Below, piece by piece: positions 1 through 6,494 of a stretch of DNA of 6,494 nt. The first letter of the stretch is position 1; the number at the start of each line of letters is the position of its first letter. The notes under the pieces are model-generated. The model was given only the letters and a program-made list of their open reading frames with translations. It made no database searches and was not told the origin of the DNA. This stretch comes from DASPKO01 sp035628055. GTDB taxonomy: Bacteria > Planctomycetota > Phycisphaerae > Phycisphaerales > UBA1924. Location: the NCBI GenBank assembly GCA_035628055.1, contig DASPKO010000130.1, positions 1-6,494 on the forward strand, written 5' to 3'. The translations under genes and the position numbers were made by a program.

Positions 1-95
1 CCTCGTCCGTGTGGCGCATCGCACCGAGTCTACGCGCGGAGAGCGCACGTTCCTGCCGGTGCCGGTCCTCGCGGCCGCGGGCCCACCGCCGGGCG
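1..95. other. Sequence downstream of the permease, no gene assigned
   Basis: This stretch follows the stop codon of the minus-strand permease and runs to the window edge. I see no T-rich tract after a stem, so no intrinsic terminator is supported. A minus-strand ATG at 17-19 could begin another gene running off the edge, but only six codons are visible and no ribosome binding site precedes it, so nothing is called. Confidence 0.4.
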
Positions 96-2120
96 CTACG
101 TCGGGGGCGGCTGGTCGAGACCCTGAAGCTCTGCCGACGCCGGGCGCGCCGAACGGTCCATCCCCTCCGTGCCGGCCAGCCCGTTGCGAGCACCGTCCGC
201 GGCGCGCGGTCCCCCCGCTCCCTCGGCCGGTGGGCCCCCTGTCTCCGGCGGTGGCGGCATGGGGTGCGGCGTCGCGTCGCGGGTGATCAGGGCCACCTCG
301 CTCGGCAGGTTCGCCGCGATCCGCTTGACGACGTCCCCCTCCACCGCGCGGGCGAACCACCGCCGGCGTGTCTTGCCCAGGATCAGGGTGTCGCACCCGA
401 ACGTCACCGTGTAGTCGAGGATCTCCTCGGCGATCTCCGGGCTTGTCACGTAGATGGGGACAAATGGCACGCCGTACCGCCGCGCCAGCACCGCCACCGT
501 GCCGAGCGACTCCTGCGCCTCCGGGTCGTCCTCCACGCGGGGGACCGCCCCGGGCACGACGTCCATGACGCGCAGCGTGCGCACGTAGATGGCGAACAGG
601 ATGGCCCCGCGCCGCCGGGCCAGGTCGACCGCGAACTCCGCCTGGTACCGCCCCCGGGCCGCGAGCATGATCTTGGGACGGCTGGGGTCCAGCTCCACCG
701 GCTGGGCGCGGACCTCTTCGAGCCACCCTCGCGCCGGCACGGGGATCGGCGCCGGCAGCCGTGCCCGCCGCCAGGCGACGCCCTGGCGCGTCGCCAGCAC
801 CAGGCCGACCAGCCCGCCGGCGAACAGCGCCGCCTGCGGCTCCGTCGCCACGATCGTCAGGGCCACGCCCCCAAGGAACGCACCCAGCGCAAGGAGAACG
901 CCCCGCTGCCACCGCCCGATCGGCAGCGCCGAGTTGAGCGCGCACGAGAGCACGTTCACCGTGATGGCGCCGCACACGCCCACCGCGTAGAGCTTGGCGA
1001 GAGCCTCCACGTCCTGCTCGACCGCCAGCACCGCCAGCGGGGCCAGGCAGGCGACCACCACGCCCACGTAGGGCACGCCGGGATAGTTCAGCTTCGTCAG
1101 CGGGCGCGGGAGCTCGTGGTCCAGCCCCATCGAGTACAGCACCGAGACCATCGCCATGATCGCGGTGTTCGCCGCCGAGATCAGCAGCAGCCCGAAGACC
1201 CACGCGGCGGCCTTGCCGAAGTACCACCCCGCGGTCGCCCCCAGGGCGTTGCGGCCGGTCTCATGCGCCAGCACGCTCATCGCGGTGTCGCGGATGGCGC
1301 GGGTCGCCTCGTCGATGCCCTCGCCCCCCGCGAGCTGCTGCGCCGGCGGCGCGTGGACCGCCAAGAGGGCGGGCAGGCCCGTCAGCGCCACCCCGAAGAC
1401 CAGGTTCAGGACCACCACCTCCGCCAGCACCGGCCAGATCGTCCGCCGGGCCGTGCGGTGAACGGGGGATCGCATCAGCCCCGTCATGTTCGCGACCGCC
1501 TCCACCCCCGCCAGCGCCAGCACGATCCCCACGAAGGCGTTCCACCGATTCCACGGGCCCCCGACGCCGGCGTTGGTGGTCGTGTTCCTCAGCCCCGCCG
1601 GCAGGTACGGCAGGCAGAGCGCCGCGATCACCAGGGAGATCACCATCGCCAGGAAGGCGATCACCAGCGCGAACCGCCCGGCGTTGCGTGCCCCCAGCCA
1701 GTTCACCGCCCCCAGCCCGCCGATCGCCAGCAGCGAGAGCACGAAGATCAGCCCGCTGGTCCCGTCATGGTCGGCGGGGACGCCGAAGTAGTGAAAGGCC
1801 TCGACGATCGAGATCGCCGCGGTGATGACATACCCGCAGAGCAGCAGCGTCGCCCCGACCACCGAGAGGGTCGGGCTGAGCGCCCGCGCCGCCGAGTAGA
1901 CCCCACCCCCCTCGGGGAAGGTCCGGCAGATGACCGTGTAGGCCCAGGCGACCACCCCCATGAGCACGCTGATCGCCAGCAGATAAAAGGGGGCGGCGTG
2001 GGCGGTATAGAAGAAGGCCAGCCCCAGCACGTAGAGCCGGCTGGTCCCCCAGTCGCCGTAGAGCAGCGGCCCGGCGTGGTACCACCGGAGCACGCGCGGG
2101 CGTTTCTGGGAGACGAGCAT
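96..2120 (-). CDS. APC-superfamily permease with C-terminal UspA-like domain, possibly a K+ transporter
   Basis: An inner-membrane secondary transporter of 674 residues. Residues about 25-445 form roughly 12 hydrophobic segments. The APC-type motif FPEGGGVYSAAR lies at 68-79. The first segment begins YGDWGTSRLY (21-30), which closely resembles the YGDIGTSPLY signature of KUP potassium transporters; D23 and Y30 have the seven-residue spacing of the K+-binding Asp and Tyr of KimA. GVEAVAN (205-211) is like the sixth segment of KUP/KimA and also of general APC permeases. Residues about 480-615 form a UspA-like alpha/beta domain, from KIMLAARG (483-490) to ALITRD (610-615). Its nucleotide loop is degenerate: GK at 582-583 is kept, but the usual later Gly-Ser is G595-D596. 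Residues 616-674 are a Pro/Gly/Ala-rich tail, probably disordered. The start is the ATG at 2118-2120; no strong Shine-Dalgarno is visible. The gene is divergent from folE2. The family is clear; potassium as substrate is inference, and an amino acid is the main alternative. Confidence 0.85.
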   Translation of the reverse strand: MLVSQKRPRVLRWYHAGPLLYGDWGTSRLYVLGLAFFYTAHAAPFYLLAISVLMGVVAWAYTVICRTFPEGGGVYSAARALSPTLSVVGATLLLCGYVITAAISIVEAFHYFGVPADHDGTSGLIFVLSLLAIGGLGAVNWLGARNAGRFALVIAFLAMVISLVIAALCLPYLPAGLRNTTTNAGVGGPWNRWNAFVGIVLALAGVEAVANMTGLMRSPVHRTARRTIWPVLAEVVVLNLVFGVALTGLPALLAVHAPPAQQLAGGEGIDEATRAIRDTAMSVLAHETGRNALGATAGWYFGKAAAWVFGLLLISAANTAIMAMVSVLYSMGLDHELPRPLTKLNYPGVPYVGVVVACLAPLAVLAVEQDVEALAKLYAVGVCGAITVNVLSCALNSALPIGRWQRGVLLALGAFLGGVALTIVATEPQAALFAGGLVGLVLATRQGVAWRRARLPAPIPVPARGWLEEVRAQPVELDPSRPKIMLAARGRYQAEFAVDLARRRGAILFAIYVRTLRVMDVVPGAVPRVEDDPEAQESLGTVAVLARRYGVPFVPIYVTSPEIAEEILDYTVTFGCDTLILGKTRRRWFARAVEGDVVKRIAANLPSEVALITRDATPHPMPPPPETGGPPAEGAGGPRAADGARNGLAGTEGMDRSARPASAELQGLDQPPPT

Positions 2121-2261
2121 CGCGGTGCGGCCCCGGGTTTCACCGCGTTGGGGCGGCCGAACGGGCCCCGCGCGCGGACTGGCCGATGGTAGCCGGAACC
2201 TGCCGCTCTCCGGCCCCGCGGTCTCCCGTGGGCCTCACAACCTCCGAACCCCGGCTTCGAC

Positions 2262-2267
2262 TACGAT
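2262..2267 (+). promoter_or_regulatory. Possible -10 element for folE2
   Basis: TACGAT matches four of six positions of TATAAT and lies in the least GC-rich part of the intergenic region, 28 bases before the proposed GTG start. No good TTGACA-like box is found 16-19 bases upstream, so this is only a weak candidate. Confidence 0.2.
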
Positions 2268-2282
2268 TGCTCGGGGGAGTGC

Positions 2283-2287
2283 AGGAG
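2283..2287 (+). promoter_or_regulatory. Ribosome binding site for folE2 that favours the GTG start
   Basis: AGGAG ends eight bases before the GTG at 2296-2298, which is ideal spacing. The internal ATG at 2410, where the family-conserved sequence begins, has no comparable site in front of it. This decides the choice of start in favour of 2296. Confidence 0.6.
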
Positions 2288-2295
2288 CCCCGCGC

Positions 2296-3197
2296 GTGTC
2301 GAAGCCGACCGCAACGACGACCCCGACCACAACCCGAGCGGGGGCCCCCATCGAGGCCGCGCCCGTCGCGGCGCCCGCCCCGGGCCTGTCGCCCGCCCCT
2401 CCCGCGGGCATGCCCGACGTCCAGGCGACCCAGGACGTTCGGCGCGTGGCGATCGACAAGGTCGGCGTCAAGGACGTGACCTACCCCATGCGCCTGGCCC
2501 TGCCGGGGGGGGGGAGCACCCGACCGTCGCCTCCATCAATATGTATGTGTCGCTCCCCCACTACCAGAAGGGGACGCACATGAGCCGCTTCCTGGAAGTG
2601 CTCAACGAATACTCCCATGCCCTCACTCCCGAATGCATCCCGGTCATCACCCGGGCGATCCGCCAGCGGCTCGACGCCGCGGACGCCCACTTCTCCGCCG
2701 CCTTCACCTACTTCATCCAGAAGCAGGCGCCGGTCACGGGCATGCCGGGGCTGATGGACTACCGCGTGGTCTTCGAGTGCGCCAGCGGGGTCGCCGGGGA
2801 GGATTTCATCATGGCGGTGCGCGCCCCCGCCACGAGCCTCTGCCCCTGCTCGAAGGAGATCTCGCGGTTCGGAGCGCACAACCAGCGCTGCCACATCGAG
2901 GCCCGGGTTCGTCCCCGACCGGGGGCGGCGACCCTCTGGATCGAGGACCTGGCCGGGCTCATCGAGTCGGCGGCCTCGACGCAGGTCTACGCGGTCCTCA
3001 AGCGCCCGGACGAGAAGTGGGTGACCGAGGCGGCGTACGAGAACCCCAAGTTCGTCGAGGACATCGTGCGCGACCTGGCCTTGATCCTCGAGGACGAGCC
3101 CCGCGTCGCGTGGTACTCGGTGTCGAGCGAGAACTTCGAGTCGATCCACAACCACAACGCCTACGCCCAGATCACGCGCTCCAAAGCCAAGCCTTGA
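2296..3197 (+). CDS. folE2: GTP cyclohydrolase IB (FolE2), frame interrupted at a G10 tract
   Basis: FolE2 converts GTP to 7,8-dihydroneopterin triphosphate, the first step of folate and of preQ0/queuosine synthesis, in the cytoplasm and with a divalent metal. The first frame gives MPDVQATQDVRRVAIDKVGV from 2410, typical of the FolE2 N-terminus, up to the G run at 2505-2514. The family sequence then continues in another frame with EHPTVASINMYVSLPH and on to the stop at 3195-3197. Adding one G or removing two restores a single frame; with one G added, the part from 2410 is 262 residues, close to the usual FolE2 length. In that numbering the CPCSK motif has C145 and C147, GAHNQR has H157, NPKFVED spans 212-218 and the IHNHNAYA end motif spans 246-253; C145 and H157 are likely metal ligands. 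Starting at GTG 2296 adds 38 Ala/Pro/Thr-rich residues. As written, the gene gives a short N-terminal peptide ending at 2583. The family call is very secure; whether the gene is intact depends on the true length of the G run. Confidence 0.9.
2505..2514 (+). repeat. G10 homopolymer at the folE2 frame break
   Basis: Ten consecutive G bases encode a Gly-rich turn between the first two conserved blocks of FolE2. With ten G the upstream frame runs on to a TGA at 2581-2583. With eight or eleven G the two halves of the gene would join in one frame. Such a run is prone both to replication or transcription slippage and to length miscalls in sequencing. Confidence 0.9.
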
Positions 3198-3359
3198 ACC
3201 GGGGTCCCCCGCCGGGCCGCCGCCCGCCCCAGCCGGCTGACGAAGTCCGCGCGTTCGCGTCGATGGAACAGCACCCCTCCGTGCGGCGCACGGCCCGTGG
3301 CGCGCGGACGCGGCATCCGCCGGCACGCGCGACGCCCGCCAGGGGGGAACCGAGCGACC
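3198..3359 (+). other. Gap between folE2 and mrdA
   Basis: These 162 GC-rich bases hold no convincing gene. An imperfect inverted repeat around 3286-3302 lacks a proper loop and a T tract, so it is not a supported terminator. No sigma-70-like promoter pair is visible. It therefore stays open whether mrdA is transcribed from folE2 or from its own promoter here. Confidence 0.4.
3341..3347 (+). promoter_or_regulatory. Probable ribosome binding site for mrdA
   Basis: AGGGGGG ends 12 bases before the ATG at 3360-3362. It is slightly far, but it is the only purine-rich stretch nearby. It favours 3360 over the in-frame ATG at 3369 (spacing about 21) and over the in-frame ATG at 3297, whose extra 21 residues are Arg-rich and unlike a PBP N-terminus. 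Confidence 0.45.
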
Positions 3360-5720
3360 ATGCCCAGCATGTTCAGACGCCGGCTGTCGATCCTCGGGGC
3401 CCTCGTGGGCGCCGCCACGGTCCTGCCCGTCGCGCAGATCTATCGCCTCACGATCGTGCAGGGGGAGGAGCACCTGGCCAGGGCGGAGCGCCACCTGGTG
3501 GTGGAGCGCTGGATTCCCACGCGCCGCGGGCAGATCCTGGATCGCAAAGGCCGGGTGCTGGCGCTCAACCGCCCCAGCTACGACATCGCGGTCGATTACG
3601 ACGTCATCACGGGGCAGTGGGCCTTTGACCGGGCCCGCGAGCGCGCCCGCCGCGAGCACGCCCAGCGCTGGGCCACCCTCAGCCGGGAGGAGCGTGAGGG
3701 ACTGACCCAGGCCTTTCTCCCCGTCTACACGGGGCGCCTCGAGGCCATGTGGGCCAGGTTCGCGGCCACCGGGGGCGTGAGTCTCGACACCGTCGAGCGC
3801 CGCAAGGACGAGATCCGGCGCCTGGTGGAGTTCCGGGCCTCGCGCCTGGCCGGCCTGCGTGAGGAGGCGGCGCTGGCCAAATACCTCGGGGAGCAGGCCC
3901 GCCTGGCCCGGGGGCGGCAGATCGCCCTCGACGAGGAGGCGCCGGAGCTCCGCGAGATCCGCCAGCGCGCCCGCAAGCCCATCGCCGAGCAGGAGCAGCC
4001 CCATGTGATCCTGCGCGGCGTGGACGACCGCACCGCCTTCGAGTTCCTCCGCCTGGTCGGGAACGGCGAGCGGGCCGACCCGCTCGACACCGAGGCCCTG
4101 CCCGGGCTCAGGGTCATCGATTCGAGCGCGCGCGACTACCCCTTCGAATCGGCCGAGGTGACCATCGAGCGCGCGACCTTCCCCGGGCCGCTGCGCTCCG
4201 ACGAGCCGGCGGTGGTGCGCGTGGACGGCGTCGCGGCCCACGTGCTGGGCTCCATGCGCGACCGCGTCTTCCGGGAGGACCTGGAAGACCGCGCGCGGCT
4301 CCTGGCCGCCGACCCGGACCTGGCCCGCGCCGCCGTGCGCGACGGCGTCGACCTGGGCCAGTACCTGCCCGGCGACCTGATCGGGCACCTGGGTCTCGAG
4401 GCGGGCGAGGAGCCGCGCCTCCGCGGGCTGCGCGGGCGCGAGCTGCGGCACCTGGACACGGGCGAGATCGATCACGTCCCGCCCACGCCCGGGACGGATC
4501 TCCGCCTGACCCTCGACGCCGCCCTGCAGGCCCGGGTCCAGGCGCTCTTCGATCCCTCGCTGGGCCTGGCGGTGATGCAGCCCTGGCACACCAAGCCCAA
4601 GGGACCCGATGGGCAGGTCCTGCCGGGCGTGCCCCCGGACGGGTCGCGGCTCAACGGGGCCGCGGTGGTGATGGAGGTGGACACCTCGGACGTGCTGGCG
4701 ATGGTGTCGATCCCGAGCTACTCGCGGCGCGACGTCCGCCTGGAGCCCGACGCGGTCTACCGCGACCAGGTGAACCAGCCCATCCTCAACCGGGCCATCG
4801 GCAAGCTCTACCAGCCGGGATCGATCGTCAAGCCGCTGGTGCTGTGCGCCGCGGCCACGAACGGGAACTTCTCGCCCGGGCAGACCATCCCCTGCACCGG
4901 CCACTTCCTGCCCGACACTCCCAACATCCTCCAGTGCTGGATCTGGAAGCAGTTCAGCCAGACGCACACCCAGCAGCTCGGCGGGGCGCTCAGGGGCGCC
5001 CAGGCCATCATGGGCTCGTGCAACATCTTCTTCTTCGAGCTGGCCAAGCGGCTGGGGCCCGCGCATCTCGTGGAGTGGTACGGGCGCTTCGGGGTCGGGC
5101 CGCGCTCGCCCCAGCGCGACCTGGGCGTGGGCGGGCAGTTCCCGGGCCTGCTGGCGCCGCAGGGTCAGGAGCTGCCCAGCATGGGCGAGGCGATCCAGAT
5201 GGGGATCGGGCAGGGGCCGATCTCCTGGACCCCCCTGCACGCGGCGAGCGCGTACGCCACGCTGGCACGCGGCGGGGTGCGGATCGACCCGCGGGTGCGG
5301 GCCGACGATCCCTCCGAGCCCGCGGTGCTGGGGGTGACGCCGTGGGCGATCGAGGAGTGCCTCCGCGGCCTGCGGATGGGCGTCGAGCAGGAGCAGGGAA
5401 CCAGCCATCACTTCCGCGTGCCGGGCCCGGACGGCGCCGAGGTGCGCGAGCCCGTCTTCAACGCGCCCGGGGTGACCGTCTACGCCAAGACCGGCACCGC
5501 GGACGCCTCGGCCCTGGTGATCACCGACGCCCAGGGCCATCGGCGCCTGGCCGCGGACGGGGATCACTCGTGGACCGTGCTGCTGGTCGGGCCCGCGGGC
5601 GACCGTCCGCGGTACGCCGTCGCGGTCGTGGTCGACTACGGGGGCTCCGGGGCGCGGGTCTCGGGTCCCATCGCCAACCAGGTGGTGCACGCGCTGATCA
5701 CCGAGGGCTATCTCCCGTGA
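3360..5720 (+). CDS. mrdA: Penicillin-binding protein 2, class B transpeptidase of the elongation machinery
   Basis: PBP2 crosslinks new peptidoglycan during lateral-wall growth and works with the glycan polymerase RodA. It is anchored in the inner membrane with its body in the periplasm. From ATG 3360 it has 786 residues, longer than E. coli PBP2 (633). A short basic start and one membrane segment (about 11-27) are followed by the conserved PTRRGQILDRKGRVLALN stretch (53-70). A charged, Arg/Glu-rich helical region spans about 86-215, where the protein is longer than usual. The rest of the pedestal domain includes AHVLGSMRD (293-301) and IGHLGLE (341-347). The transpeptidase domain begins near LRLTLDAALQ (381-390). 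Active-site motifs are S488-I-V-K491 (nucleophile Ser488), S553-C-N555 and K710-T-G-T713, all intact. C512, C526, H536 and C554 may form a metal site. The stop overlaps the rodA start. The length and the pairing with rodA favour PBP2 over the division enzyme FtsI; confidence is high. Confidence 0.93.
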   Translation: MPSMFRRRLSILGALVGAATVLPVAQIYRLTIVQGEEHLARAERHLVVERWIPTRRGQILDRKGRVLALNRPSYDIAVDYDVITGQWAFDRARERARREHAQRWATLSREEREGLTQAFLPVYTGRLEAMWARFAATGGVSLDTVERRKDEIRRLVEFRASRLAGLREEAALAKYLGEQARLARGRQIALDEEAPELREIRQRARKPIAEQEQPHVILRGVDDRTAFEFLRLVGNGERADPLDTEALPGLRVIDSSARDYPFESAEVTIERATFPGPLRSDEPAVVRVDGVAAHVLGSMRDRVFREDLEDRARLLAADPDLARAAVRDGVDLGQYLPGDLIGHLGLEAGEEPRLRGLRGRELRHLDTGEIDHVPPTPGTDLRLTLDAALQARVQALFDPSLGLAVMQPWHTKPKGPDGQVLPGVPPDGSRLNGAAVVMEVDTSDVLAMVSIPSYSRRDVRLEPDAVYRDQVNQPILNRAIGKLYQPGSIVKPLVLCAAATNGNFSPGQTIPCTGHFLPDTPNILQCWIWKQFSQTHTQQLGGALRGAQAIMGSCNIFFFELAKRLGPAHLVEWYGRFGVGPRSPQRDLGVGGQFPGLLAPQGQELPSMGEAIQMGIGQGPISWTPLHAASAYATLARGGVRIDPRVRADDPSEPAVLGVTPWAIEECLRGLRMGVEQEQGTSHHFRVPGPDGAEVREPVFNAPGVTVYAKTGTADASALVITDAQGHRRLAADGDHSWTVLLVGPAGDRPRYAVAVVVDYGGSGARVSGPIANQVVHALITEGYLP
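5703..5707 (+). promoter_or_regulatory. Ribosome binding site for rodA inside the end of mrdA
   Basis: GAGGG lies in the last codons of mrdA and ends nine bases before the GTG at 5717. It supports the GTG start and translational coupling of the two genes. Confidence 0.5.
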
Positions 5721-6494
5721 TCGACCGCGAGGGCCTGCGCAACCTGGTGGGGCGCGAGCTCACCTTCACGCACGCGGCCTGGCTGAGCCTGCTCGCGGCC
5801 CTGGGCCTCTCGGCCCTGAGCGTCTACGCGATCGACGTGGCCACGGTGCTCGAGACCGGCGCCGAGCGCGAGCGGCTGCTTTCCGGCCTGGCCCTCCGCC
5901 AGGCGATCTTCGTGGCGGTGGGGCTCGTCGCGGCGGTGCTGGTCGCGCTCCCCCACTACCGCTTCGTGCGCCACCTGGCGTGGCCCGGCATGTGGGTGGT
6001 GCTGGCCCTGCTCGTCTTCCTGCTCATCCCCGGGGTGCCCTCGAGCATCGTGCGCCCCAGGAACGGGGCGCGGGCCTGGATCAACCTGGGCCCGGCCAGC
6101 TTCCAGCCCGCCGAGATCGCCAAGATCGCCTTCATCCTGGTGCTCGCCGACTACCTGCGCTACCGCAAGAACCACCGCACCCTGCGGGGGCTCATCCCGC
6201 CCGGGCTGATCGCCTTTGTGCCCGTGGGCCTCATCCTGCTCCAGCCGGACCTCGGCTCGGCGCTCCTGTTCATTCCCACGCTCTTCGCGATGCTCCTGGC
6301 GGCGGGCGCCCGGATGAAGCACCTGGCGGCGGCGGTCCTGATCGCCTGCCTGGCCGTGCCCGCGGCCTTCCCGATCCTCAAGCCCCACCAGCAGAAGCGC
6401 ATCCTGGGCATGGTGGCCCTGGCCCGCGGCTCGGACGCGGGGGCCGACGGGATCAACTACCAGTCCATCACGGCCCGGACGCTCGCCGGCGCCG
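5717..6494 (+). CDS. rodA: RodA, SEDS-family peptidoglycan glycosyltransferase, 3' end beyond the window
   Basis: RodA polymerises lipid II into glycan strands in the elongation complex and pairs with PBP2. It is a polytopic inner-membrane protein. The frame opens at GTG 5717, sharing GTGA with the mrdA stop, and stays open to the window end (259 codons; E. coli RodA has 370). Hydrophobic segments lie at about 20-38, 62-79, 89-105, 132-146, 158-175, 180-197 and 203-220. SEDS hallmarks are NGARAWINLGPASFQPAEIAK (starting at N116, ending at K136), QPDLGSALL (176-184), the QQKRI loop (225-229) and GINYQSITA (245-253), after which the frame is cut. The later PERHTDF-type motif with the proposed catalytic Asp lies outside the window, so its presence cannot be checked. 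The mrdA partner favours RodA over FtsW. The four-base overlap implies a two-gene unit with coupled translation. Confidence 0.93.
   Translation, partial: MIDREGLRNLVGRELTFTHAAWLSLLAALGLSALSVYAIDVATVLETGAERERLLSGLALRQAIFVAVGLVAAVLVALPHYRFVRHLAWPGMWVVLALLVFLLIPGVPSSIVRPRNGARAWINLGPASFQPAEIAKIAFILVLADYLRYRKNHRTLRGLIPPGLIAFVPVGLILLQPDLGSALLFIPTLFAMLLAAGARMKHLAAAVLIACLAVPAAFPILKPHQQKRILGMVALARGSDAGADGINYQSITARTLAGA

Larger units (their letters stand above)
2121..2295. other. Divergent intergenic region between permease and folE2
   Basis: These 175 bases separate two divergently read genes and should hold both promoters. The stretch from about 2235 to 2275 is less GC-rich than its surroundings. 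I see no operator-like perfect inverted repeat, no Zur-type box of the AT-rich kind known upstream of some folE2 genes, and no riboswitch fold that I can support by eye. Confidence 0.5.

Noticed and set aside
1..19. Start of another minus-strand gene at the ATG on 17-19
   Set aside because: Only six codons are in the window and there is no ribosome binding site, so it cannot be told from chance.
2186..2191. TACCAT on the minus strand as a -10 box for the permease
   Set aside because: No -35-like sequence lies at a suitable distance, and a single four-of-six match is expected by chance.
9..2192. A 727-codon open frame on the plus strand covering the permease
   Set aside because: Its product is Arg/His/Pro/Gln-rich with no recognisable domain. 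It is the antisense shadow of a clear membrane protein in high-GC DNA.
2541..3197. folE2 as a complete 218-residue gene starting at ATG 2541
   Set aside because: No ribosome binding site precedes this ATG, and family-conserved sequence continues upstream of it, both in the same frame (EHPTVASIN) and, before the G run, in the other frame.
3286..3302. Imperfect inverted repeat between folE2 and mrdA as a terminator
   Set aside because: The arms have a bulge, the loop is at most three bases and no T tract follows; such repeats are common by chance at this GC content.
2481..5690. A 1069-codon open frame on the minus strand opposite folE2 and mrdA
   Set aside because: Composition is typical of an antisense GC-rich shadow, and both genes on the plus strand are certain from their motifs.
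5708..6388. A 226-codon minus-strand open frame opposite rodA
   Set aside because: It is low-complexity and full of Gln, Asp, Arg and His, while the plus strand encodes unmistakable SEDS motifs; it is a shadow.

Overview
This is a very GC-rich bacterial window whose base composition looks the same throughout, so it reads as ordinary chromosome rather than a mobile island. I see no insertion sequence, phage gene, tRNA, rRNA or CRISPR repeat. The organism cannot be fixed from this sequence. The GC richness, a type IB GTP cyclohydrolase and a large class B penicillin-binding protein beside rodA would suit a GC-rich environmental Gram-negative lineage. A planctomycete of the Phycisphaerae type is one guess, held with low confidence.

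Layout: (1) 96-2120, minus strand: a 674-residue membrane permease of the APC superfamily fused to a C-terminal UspA-like cytoplasmic domain. Its first membrane segment carries a potassium-transporter (KUP/KimA-like) signature. (2) 2121-2295: a short divergent intergenic region holding a possible folE2 promoter and a clear ribosome binding site. (3) 2296-3197, plus strand: folE2 (GTP cyclohydrolase IB, first step of folate and of queuosine-type 7-deazapurine synthesis). Its reading frame is broken once, at a run of ten G (2505-2514). Both halves match the family, so this is either a homopolymer sequencing or assembly error or a real slippery or phase-variable site. (4) 3360-5720: mrdA (PBP2), the elongation-specific transpeptidase, with all three active-site motifs. 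(5) 5717 to the window end: rodA, the SEDS glycosyltransferase partner of PBP2, cut off by the window edge. It overlaps mrdA by four bases (GTGA).

How the genes work together: mrdA and rodA form a translationally coupled pair encoding the polymerase and crosslinking core of the lateral-wall (Rod) machinery. folE2 lies upstream in the same orientation but 162 bases away, and its function is unrelated. The permease is divergently transcribed and may handle potassium or an amino-acid-like substrate. I see no clearly new multi-gene system here. The points most worth a second look are the G10 frameshift in folE2, the KUP/KimA-like signature on a UspA-fused permease, and a possible Cys/His metal site next to the PBP2 active site.
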